From contig JASSKH010000010.1 of NCBI GenBank assembly GCA_031763025.1, positions 4,707,901 to 4,771,900 on the forward strand: 64,000 nucleotides of DNA. The letters are read 5' to 3'. Position 1 is the first letter of the stretch, and every line of letters begins with the position of its first letter. Origin of the DNA: Macrocystis pyrifera (lineage: Eukaryota > Sar > Phaeophyceae > Laminariales > Laminariaceae). Positions 35,201 to 47,000 of the stretch are shown here, in pieces. A program made the translations under genes and the position numbers. Under the pieces are notes generated by a model. The model was not told where the DNA came from and searched no databases. It worked only from the letters and a program-made list of their open reading frames with translations.

Positions 35201-37966
35201 CCATGCATGATATCGAGTACCCCCCCCCCCTTCATATGACACTTTGTATCAAATTGACTTTTTTTCCGGAATACTTTACTTTTCTCGTCCGGCCGCGGGT
35301 CTTCTCTCGCACTCTAGTCTGCGTGGCACACAGGGAGCCCGTGTGTACACCACGGCGCAAATGCGAGCCCCGGCCAAGGTCTGTGGCGCGCGCTCTGGGC
35401 CTCCGAAGTCACGAATTCTGGCAAATAACTACGGGGAATCATTCCGACCTGCTGGAACCAAGCAGGACAATTGAGACCCCACAATTTCAAAGATTTTTGT
35501 CTGCTGCTGGCTACTGCTGTATCATGTCTGATCACGCCGTCCCTCGAGCCCTCTAAAGAGGCAGCCATGGCACAGCAACAGTCGTTCATCAAGCTCTCCC
35601 GTTTGTGACGGCCACAGATAGCGCATTTTGTGTGTGTGAGTGTGAGAGCCGTGATTCCTGTCAACCTAGGAAGTAGGAACGAACACATACATAATCTCGA
35701 GAAAAGTGCAATTAATAGGATGCTGTCCAGGGGGAGGACGGCGGTTCGTACGAACTCACACTTCCTCCGTATTTCAAAAGCAACGCGCAGCCACGGTGCG
35801 CACTACAACAGCAGCAGCAGCAGTACAACAGCAGTGTTCGTATAGTATGTGTGTGCAGTGTTCACCAGGTCGAGCAATCGAGTGATCGTGGTCTCGTGTT
35901 CTTTTTCGGTGCAATAGGCTTGGAAACATACCCGTGAGCTCGCGAGTCGTGGCGAGCAGTCAAAAATAATAAATCCCGCACGAGCACAACAATTTTCTTT
36001 GCTGAATTTTCTCTGCGTTGAAAATCCCCAAAAAATGAAATCGCCCGTTTTGATCAACCTCAGCAGCAGGAGCAGCAGATGCAGCAGCAGCAACGATACA
36101 CGTCTGTCGAGCGTCATGTATGTAACACCTAGCCCTTTGACGTACACCACACACCTCACACCGAGCAAGTGCGTGGCGACAGAACTGGCTCCCTTCGGTC
36201 CGTCTACCCCTGCATGCTGCTTCTACCTGGCCAACAGCAGTAGATGCCCTCAACCGCATATAATACCTGTACGTACGTAGCCTTTCTTTTTACAAAATCA
36301 TTTAGAGTAGTTGTAGTAGTATAGTACCAGGTAGTTTGTAGCGTGCATGCTGCTTTGGTAGTATACCTGCTGTATAGGCTGATTACCGGATAACAAAAGG
36401 GGACAGAATCTCTCGCTCTTGCACGCAAAAGGTGTCGAAAGCCTCGCCACGGTTGCGGAACACAACCCCCGAGTTCAGCGATGGCTTGCGGCGTACCGTT
36501 ATACTCTGAAAATACCGCAAAGGCACCGCCAACGGTAACGCGGACTTTCTATCACCATGACACTACTTCTACCTTTACCGCAGTACATCTATCTGCGTAG
36601 TAGTGGTAGTGGTGTACATTGGGAGTAACAGTATAGTAGTCATGCCCCCAACTCATGGTACCGCTTGCATGCTACGTCGCTGTTGTATGGAAGTTTTAGT
36701 GTTATAGGAACAGTAGTATAAGGTATTGTAGTGTACCAGGTAGTATTTATTATGCTGCTTCTACCTGTACTGCCTCTACGTACTACTGGCGGTGTGTGTT
36801 ACAGGAGACCAAGGAAGTAGGGCTTATGGTACGCACAAAGACTTATATATTTACATTTTTTTACTAGCAAGATTTGGTCCTATTTAGTATGATCCCCCGT
36901 AATAGTGACAGCAGTATAGCAGTCATGCCCCAACTCATAGTACCGCGTGGTTATTTGACCTCTCTGTTTACCATGAGGTTGTCTGTATATTGTACGAGCG
37001 TTTGGTCAGTGGTTGTACTTAGTAGTATACCAAGTAGTTATTAGTCGTAGTAGTAGTGTGCCAGGTAGTATTTTGTAGAGTGCTTACTGCTCCTACCAGC
37101 ACTACTCTCGTACGTCAGCGTAGTAGTGGTAGTGGTGTAAATAATGACGGCATAGCAGTCAACCCATGGTACCGCGTGCATGTATTAGTGTAGTATCCGC
37201 CACAGAAAGAGTAGTACTCAGTTCCTGCCGGCTACTATAAATATTACTCTTTCGTTCGGGCAATACGCTAACCCATGGTTCCTGTTTCCGCCAAGAACAG
37301 CTATACGTGTGTTATCTATGACTTCAGTTTCGTCTTGCGACGCCCCCGGGATTTCACGTCACCGACATCCCGAAGGGGAACCTTGCATATTACATATATA
37401 TGTATGTGGCTGGCGTCGGTTGGCTATGACACTGTAAAACATGCCGCTCGCTACCTGAGCTAGACAACCAGGGCACCGTTATTTGTTTTTGCGGTCGGTC
37501 GCAGCTGGTGGTCGAGTTAGATCATTTGTGCCGGGAGAACCTTCACTCCGCACAAGGGGAATGGTTTTATCACGTAGTGTTTATGGTAAGGCACCCAAGA
37601 GGCAGTTACTCCCATTGCTGCTTTGGAAGTGGCCACACTGGAAATTAAACTAAACTCATTGAAGCTGTCATCCATATGCAAGTCCGCCTCACAAGCAGTT
37701 TTTAGTAGGATGCAGGTCACCCGTCATGCGACTCGCCGAGCACCTCACGGCGCTTCGCGCATCGTGCAAGCAATGTCTGCCTGGTCTGTGAAAACCCGAC
37801 ATGCTCCGTCCCAGCGTTGTATTCGAGGGTCTATGGTCATACGACTACGGCCATGTGAGAGCGAGTACGCCCCCCCCTACGGTGCTCCGTCCCGAAAGGG
37901 ATGCGTCGTCAATGGCCAAATACTTAAGGCGAGCAACACATGAGTACGCCCCCCCGGCCCCCCCCG

Positions 37967-38009
<43 letters not shown>

Positions 38010-41000
38010 ACCCTGCTCTCGTTCGGCGACAATTCCCAGCTTGCTAGTGTAGTTCTAGAACAATGTTGACGCTCACTGTGCACAAAACGAAGAGGACTAC
38101 GTATCCCTGAAGATGGGTGATAGGGTTGTGGTTCGGGTTAGGATTAGGGTAAGTTATATTCATTTTGTACGCAGGGTGTGAAAACTATGTTCGCAAATTT
38201 GTGGTAAGCTACCCGCATGTTTCCGATTGGCCGGCTACCTCCAGTGACGTGGCGGGACGTGGCATGATTCTGCATGATGTGATGCGACATGGCGTGATAC
38301 GCCAGTATGTTCATGTGGAATTTCGTAACATTCTTTGATGTGACGTAACATGTCAGTAGTGTTTACGACTTGGCATACCTTCGTCAAAAAGGTCGGTGGT
38401 CCACATTAACTCCCCATTTCACCTTCTTTCCGACTTTTTTTCCTAAACAATCGGGGTTAGGCCAGTTCTTATCCAGTCGGAAACATGGATTGAAAAGGCC
38501 GGTTTCTGATCGGAGGCCAAAATTGGCTTTCTTGTGCAGTTGAAAAAGCGCCTTTTCAATCCAAGATTTTTCGATTATGATTTCCGACTGGACCAGACAG
38601 TCGAAAAACTGAGACTTTCGATCCAACACGCCAGTCGGATTCATGCATCGGAAAAGTTAGAAAGTCCCGCCGCATGCTCGTACGAGTATCACACACCCAC
38701 ACAACAGCACGACATACGACACGACCCCACACCACAACATCGGTGACGCTGGCTTGGCTGCTGTCACTTCTGCTGCTGCTCGGCGCGAGTCAGCGTGATA
38801 CATCCTTGTCTACGCCCGTCAGCAGCACGTGACAGCACCCGATGGCCGCAGTCCGCGGTATCGAGGACCTATAGCCATCTGCTGCGCTGGCTGTAGCCTT
38901 GGCGACTCTCGAAGAAATCCAGCGCCGCGATGGCCTCGAGGACGAGATGGAGGAGAACGCCCCGCGTGTGAAGCTCACACGCTGCTCGAGGAAGAAGCGA
39001 GACATAAGCATGTATGTGTGGTTGGGCGCAGCTGCTGGAAGATGAAGAGCTCTCTGACCCCACGAGCATTACGGCGAAGCAGTTTCGAATCGACTTCCGC
39101 CTGCCCTACCCTTTTTTCTTGGAGCTATTAATAGTCAATATATTGAAAGTCACTCCCTTACACCCAACGTCTGCAGAAAAAACACAAGAACTGTACCAGG
39201 TATACTCGATCCGACGGACGATAAGAAGGGTAGCGATTCACAATTCAGTCGGAAAAATAACCGATCGGAAACCGACTTTTTCGATCCTAGTTCTCGACTT
39301 CATAAGAAGTGGCCTTGTATTTAGGGTCAGGGTTCAAAGTCAAGTATGCCTCAACCTTATTTTCGAAGCTGGGAAAATGTCTATTACGGGGGACCATAGT
39401 AAATAGGACCAAAAATTGTTAGTAAAAATAGGTAAACATATTGGTTTTTATGTGTACCATAGGTCCTAGTAACTATGGAGCCCCCGTAATAGAAAGTGCT
39501 CTATTCATAGCACCTCGTGAAAAGGTCGTGATGTCGTGACATGACATGACATACCGAGACGTCGGGTGCGGTGATCTTTACACGACGCGATGTAGTGTGC
39601 TGCGACATATTGCCCACATCTTTTTATGTTTGACGTCATGTAAGTTGACTGGGTATATCATATTTTCACACCTCAGACAGATCATGATCTATCTATCTGC
39701 AGTAAGATGATTGATTAATAGTTCCTCACCTGTCGTCGTGAGAGGTTGTGCATAATCTGCTTTATAGGGTAGGTCCAACCCAGGTAACATGCGCTAGACC
39801 ATGCGTGTTATACATGTTCCACCCGGCATATCAGCTAAATCGTACAGTATCGGGAATAGATCTGTCTACTTGCCCTGGATGATCTATCTCATCAAGTGGG
39901 AATGATCTGTAGATGATCTGTCTGAGGTGTACTTGTCTTGACGTGATGCCACATGGTGTGACTAGACGTGATATATAGGTTGACGTGATGTTAATATGTC
40001 TTGACTTCGTTCATGTGCGGTGACATGATGTGGGCGCGTCCTGCAACAGCCTCCAAGATCCCTTCACCGACGTGCTGAAGAAGCTCAACGTTACCGACCC
40101 GTTCGTCACGAACTGGCTCAACCTGCTGTGCTTCCTTCTCCAAGGCTTGCCCTCGAGCGGCACCCTGACGGCCGTCATGGCCTATATGATCGCCGACTGG
40201 TGCAGACCGGTGAGTCAAAGGCAAGGAGAACGGTACCATCGCTCTGAGCGCACGGGGCGGGCACGAGTACTACTGACACGCACAACTGCCCTTGTTAAGG
40301 ATAGTTAGAACAAGAATGGGATGTGGCAATCGTGGAAAACCTTGGAGGTGGATGCTTGGAATATCGCTGTGCTCATCGCGGAATATGATGTACCTGGTAG
40401 CACTGGAATTCGGTCGGTGGAGCGGGACGCATGCCACGGTGGGGGGGCGTCTAAAAGTTGTTAGGCTTCGTACTTGGGGAGATCTACGAGTATGCCTCAG
40501 CCAACAACTGACTTTGAGGGATACTGCACGGTTAGGCCGATGATTCATCATCGCACGGGCCAGACACAGAACGCATACTATTGTAAAACCCAAGTGAAAT
40601 TACAACGTTACTCGTATGGGGAAAGCTCCTTAGTGTACGAGCCCCGTCAGTATACGAGCCCAAATAAACAATATTTCGGAAAAAAAAAAAACGTGCTCCC
40701 CCTGGTCCCTATCGTACAAGACGTGGTGTACAATAGTATCGGAGTCCTACTTGTCGTCGATAAACGGATGTCATCAGACTCCGCGCTAGAAATATAGTCA
40801 GACTCGACACCGTAGTTTTGTGCCTAGCCGGATACACGCTGAGCTTTACTTCAGGAAAACCTCCGACGTCCCGCTCGCCCCCAACTCCGCCCAGGTTGCT
40901 GCAGGAAAGCCTTAACATTCCACCGCCAGCCCCCCCCCCCGCCCCTCACCCTCACACCGCCTCTCGTGTCCTGAGCAGGGTGTCGTCCTGGACTACCCCA

Positions 41001-44000
41001 AAGGAGGCACGGAAGCATTGGTCGATGCGCTCGTCCGTGGGGTAGAGGGAAAGGGCGGCAAGGTTATGCTTGCCTCTCACGTGGAGGAGGTTTTGGTGGA
41101 GGATGGGAAGGCGTGCGGCGTGCGATTGAGGGGCGGCAGCGTCATTCGAGCTAGCAGGTGAAGTGTGGGAATTAGCGTCGGCAACCGTGTATGCGCTTTG
41201 GTCGGTCGGCGGAGCGGGGGGTTGATTGGTGGAGAGAAAGGTGTCGGGACGCCATGAACGGAGGGGCGGGTGGGTTTCCGCGAGGAAGCATTTTAGGACA
41301 GCGATGGATGTCGGCGTATCGGCAGAACTGGTTAATCGGTTGAAATCTCTTCAGTTGTATTGGTGTTTCTGTTGGGTCTGGCACACCCCTAAGGCCTGAC
41401 CTAAGCCATTATAGCAGCGACTGCTGGCTTTAGCCGGCGGGGACGCGATGGCCGTCAGCTTACGACGCAGCAACGATTGACCGGTTAGTTGATGGAATGC
41501 AATATCTTCTGTCGTACCGTAGCTCTGATGGGTCCCGCCCACCCCTAAGCTCTGACATGGAGCTGTTGTAACGATGACTGTTAGCTTCCGCGGACACCGT
41601 TCCACCAGCCACGGACGCCGCTGGGTTGATCGTCTGTTTACGACCGCTTCACCCCTTTGCTGGCGCTTAGCAGCTTCTTGGTCACACTGTCGAGCCACGC
41701 CCGCCTTGCCCCTTCATTCGTACTAACACATATCTAGGCCTTTTTTTCAACTCGCTTGCTTTCCTAGCTTGTTTTCGATATCCCGGTCTTGTTCTGCTGG
41801 GAAGTTCCGCTATCTCCTTCGCCAGCTAAACTTCCCGCCATCTTCCCATCTAGACAGACAGGCCCCCTTCCCACCACGTACAGCGTCTTGGTGTCCGCGT
41901 AGCATCTTCCCAGACAATGCGCCGCGTGATCAACCAGGCCACCGCTGTCGCCGCCGCTGCCGCCATCGTCACCATCGCCGCCGACGCCGCCGCCACCAAT
42001 GCCAGCAGCCTTTCTGCCGCCCTTGCTCCATAGTCTCTCTCGCGCCCTCTCTATCCAACGGTTGTATTCCCTGGTTTTGCCCCACACCCCGACATAGGTC
42101 CGTTGTTTCGAACGCCAGCATTTGGGACACTCTCCGGCTTCTCCCTGAGGGCGCCTTGCCGGAGGAGTTTATACAAGAGCGGGAGGCCACTCCCCAGTGC
42201 AAGAGTTTCATGCACGTGCACCTTGGAATCCGTTGCCACGATCTCATCGAAGCGTCTGGAGAAGGGGACGATGCTTTCAATCCACGGTGCCACTACGCCG
42301 TGGTCGCTGACTGGGAAAAGCCGATCGACGCCGCTGGAAACGTGATAATCGTCAGCATCCCGTCGGTTCTGGATCCTTCCCTGGCGCCCCCGGGCTGCCA
42401 CGCCGTGCACGCCTACACGTGAGTGAAAAACCTATCCAGTCTCGAATGGCTTTTCCGTTATATTCGCCTGATTGAATGGGGTTCTCCCCGTTTTTCATTT
42501 TTTCCTCGGCATCGAGTAACACGTCGAACAACATTACATTACATGTTTTTTTTACGTTTGGGTTTTGTTTGTGTCGTCTAAGGTTGGTTCGGCGATAGAT
42601 TTCCCACGTGACACTGACAGCTGCGGTAGCTGCGGGGTGAGTAGCGCCTCCGCATAGATGACAACGTTCGTTTTGGTTAGTATCACGCTTGAAATCTGTG
42701 GCCCGAGCCGGCCCGCAAATCAACAGCAGCCCGGGGGGTCATAGGCCTACTACTTGTAGACATACACGCAAGTACGATCCTGGTGAAGCGTTGACAACAA
42801 AAAACTACAGTATTCTTTCACGCTGCCAACGATCATTCAATGTGAGTATTGGATTGGATGAGGCCTCCTTCTCCGGAGCAGGAGGGCCTCGCCCGGGATA
42901 AACCCCGCGGTGAGTACACTCTCAGCTCGACACCCATCCCTGGGATTGAAATGATCGTATTGAAAAATACTATTACCGGGGACCATAGTAAATGGGACCA
43001 ATTTTTGTTGGTAAAAATAGGGAAATATATGGGTTTTTGTGTGTGCCGCAGGTGCTATTTACTATGATCCTCCGTAATGCTAAGCCTGTAAGGTGGGTGG
43101 GAAGGTCTGTATTTTTCCTGTGCCTATCACCCTGTTCTCGCAGGGTAGGCTAGGCCTCGACAGACTGATCGCTTCGTGCGTTCTAACTGTGAGTAAATCC
43201 AACAAATCCTGGATTCATATCGTTGTACCAACTATGATCCTACGTAATGCTAAGCCTGTAAGGTGGGTGGGAAGGTCTGTATTTTTCCTGTGCCTATCAC
43301 CCTGTTCTCGCAGGGTAGGCTAGGCCTCGACAGACTGATCGCTTCGTGCGTTCTAACTGTGAGTAAATCCAACAAATCCTGGATTCATATCGTTGTACCA
43401 AAGATTGGTTCCTTGAATTGGGTCACGATTTTACTACAGTATCCTTTCACGCTGCCAACGATCATTCAATGTAAGTATTGGATTGGATGAGGCCTCCTGC
43501 CCTGGTCGGTGGTCCTACCCAAGCTTCCTTGTGTTTCTTTGTTCGTGATTAGCCACCTACCGGCCGCTGTGTTGTCTCACCCAAACTTGCTTCATACTGG
43601 TACATTTTACAGCAGTAGTCGTGCGTGGACGCGCACGCAGAGAAAACTGACTCAACAGCTGGACACAGTGGCAGCTCGCTCGTGATCGGGTATTAGTAGT
43701 CCCGTTTCCTCTTCGACGGCTGGACCTGAGTGCAAGTGGTCGGTCTGATGTAGCAATTGCCTTCTTTCTCTGACTTACACCTCCCGATCTTCTGGATCTC
43801 GTCAACGGTCGTACTCGCCAATGACTTGCTCTCCGAGACGTGGAAAGGGGCTCCATGGTGGTCGGGCATCCCCGTCGCCCACCGGTGCCCCTCAACTCCG
43901 CCTCGTTGTCCCCGTTGGTCAGTGTTTGCGCTCGCCGCAAGGCACCGGGATGTCGTGTATCGATGTACCGTAGACGTAACGTGTAGTCGGTGTTTTTCTC

Positions 44001-47000
44001 CTTTCATAATGAGAAATTTCAAGCTTAGCACCCAAGTGAGTATTGTATTCATTAAGAAGCGTAAAGCATTGGGTGCAGTCCGTAAACGCGTGACGCCGTG
44101 GAGGGTTGATTGTTCCGCGAGTATCAGGCCCATCCGATGTGGAGCGCTCCGTACAAATGTGTGTGTCTGCGCTTTGACTTGGTTTGGGTTGTTGATCATG
44201 CTAACCTATCGTACTTGCTTGGGCTACCCCTACGACGCCAGGGCTGGGTGCGAACCGTTCTCGATATGGGAAGAGCTTGACCCAAAGAGCCACGAGTACC
44301 GACAGCTTAAGGAGGAGAGGGCTAAGGTTCTCATGGACGCTGTCGAGGTGGGGGTGACAGGCGTTTCTGCGTTTTTAAAAAAAATGGTCTTACAGTTATG
44401 ATGTTTACACTTAGTGTCGGCATCGATAGCAACGTAGTTCTTCTGCAATAGATCATGTTTCGGCTGTTTTGCTATCTTTCGCGGATGATGGTGTGTTTCT
44501 TCGATAATACGGGTATTTCTACGATAATACGATTTTTCTGCTGTCATTTTGTTCGTTTGGGATGAGATACTGTTCTGCGATACCTTGTTTTTCTGCAACA
44601 ATGCTGTTTTTCTGTGATTTCATGGCAAAGTCTGCTGTTTCAGCCTGCGCTCCCTTTTTTTTCTATTATTTCGTCGCACTAGAATAACGCTCGCCGGAAA
44701 CTTGTCTGTCGCTTCGTTGGCTATATTTTAAGCATGTTTTTGTAGTCCTTTCGAGTGTGAATTGTTGCCTCCTCTCATAAAATAAAAATGACGCAATTTG
44801 GCATGTTTCGACGTTCGTAATGAGCTTGCCAGGAGTTTTCAGCTGTTGACAGATACATTGATCCTTCACACCTGCCTCTCGGTGTAGCGAGGTCGCGCTA
44901 CCAAGTGTATGAGTGGAGGGGCCGCAAATCATGTTGATCTTTGCGTTTGGTCTGGATCAAGTTCACGTTATTCTGGCCGCGTTTACTTGCTCTCGCGCGT
45001 TCGCCTCGGAAACCGCAGGCGGTTTTCCCCAACCTGGAGAGGCGGTTAGACGTCCGAATGATCGGGACCCCTGTCACGCATCAGGTACGGAAATAATTGT
45101 CATTTTATCTGTTGTGTCCTTTTTTTGGCTTGAGCTATAACTTTGACCGCTGAGTGGGAGCGCCAAGCTCGACAGAGGCAGTCGTAGTGGCACTCATGAA
45201 GCTCCCCTACTGCATATACGCGTAGTGGTTTCGATGGAAATCCTGCTTGCTCTGGATAAACGTTTTTTTCTTCTTCTCTCGACAAGACTCTTTCGCACTG
45301 TTTCTTATGTATATATGCGATTAAATTTTTCAGTTCGATTTGTTTGTTTGAGACAGGTATTGATGTTTCAGACTGGAGGGAGAGCTAACCAGTCATGCTC
45401 TTGCCGGAGTGAGTTTCCCGACAAGTACCATCCCAGAGGGACCCAGATAAAAATATCGTCTCGCCATCGAAGCAACTTGCCCCTTGTATCTTCCATTTTT
45501 TCCACTAATTTGCATTAGAATCAAATCGAATGTATATCCCAGTGCGAAATTACGGGACACATCGAATATTTTGTGTTTTCGATTTTTATTGGGAAATCTT
45601 GGAAATAGTATACTTTTATTACAACGGGCGAGAACTCATAATGCTTCGATGAGAAGCGGAGTTTCTGGTCTAGGTACCTCGGGGTTGGTAGGGGGGCTTA
45701 TTCCGAAAAAATAGCACAACTGGTTACTTGCTCTCCTTCGGGGTCTAAAATACCAATAACTGTCTGAAACAAACAAATAAAACATCAACATAGTCGAATT
45801 GGCGTATTATTGAGATGCTCGGATCGAGAGCGCGAGTACATCTGTTTTTTAGGCCGCCCCCCCCCCTCCCCCCTCCGTGCATGCCACAGCACGCCTGTTC
45901 TGTTATATTATTTATATTATCATATATTTATGATAGTATAATATTCGTATGATAGCTCTGTCATATTCAATGGAGGCACAACGGAGGGACTTACGCTAAT
46001 CTCGCAACTTAAGAAACTATCATCTCACTTGAATCATGGAGCAGAAAAAACGGTTCCTATTTATGGCCCCTTGAAACTTAGAAAAGTACCTATGATACCT
46101 ATCAACCGCTCGTGAGAAATAATATATAAGAATAATAATTGTATTGTCATTCTCATATTTCTCCAATGGGAACACCGCATGGAGAGGTGGGATTTTGCGA
46201 CGTGCGAGGGTGGACCGGTCGGATTCCATACGAACAGTCGAGAAGACAACAATCGGGACGCAAGATTCAGTCAGACTCTTCGTGACAAGCGCGGCAGCTG
46301 CAGCACTACCAGGCGCCGCCACCAAGCGCTTCGGCAGCAGCAGCCGGCAAGCGCACAGCCGTCGGGCTTGCCTTTGAGACGGGAAGTCGACGGTGTCGGC
46401 GCCCTTGCTATCGATGTATCAACCAACACGTGGCGAGTCTGATTTGATGCTGGGCGATGGCACGTTGGCAGACTAAATGAATCGCGTTCGTGCGGCAAAC
46501 GGTTTTCAAACGGCGACTGTTTCGTTATTTTCTTTCGAATGCACGTACATACACACGTAGCTTCGTGAAAATAGTAACGCTCGTTCTCCTCCTCTCTGTC
46601 CTCTCTGTCCGAATTACTTGTTTTCGTGGAATGGCAGCGGTTCCTGCGAAGAGACCGAGGGACGTACGGCCCGGAGATCAAAGCCGGTGAGACTTCAACG
46701 GCTTTTTTATTCCTGTGTTGTTCGTGTGCGTGTGCGTGTCTGTGTGATGTGAAAATACGATATATGTGCTGGTGTTCCGAAAATTGTGCTTGCTTTTGTT
46801 GTGTCCGTTACCATTGCACACCGAAGGGGTCTTTGGCGCTTCGACACGCACCCCTCTGCTGTTGTTGTGGTCCAATCGCGTACTTTATAGGTTTGACCTC
46901 CAGCAGATTCTGCCTTTCTCAGCTAGATTCTCTCCTAGAACGTTTTAAGGCTAGAATGAGGGAGCGTGCGTGGCAAGATGCGACCCTATGCCTAGGGGTG

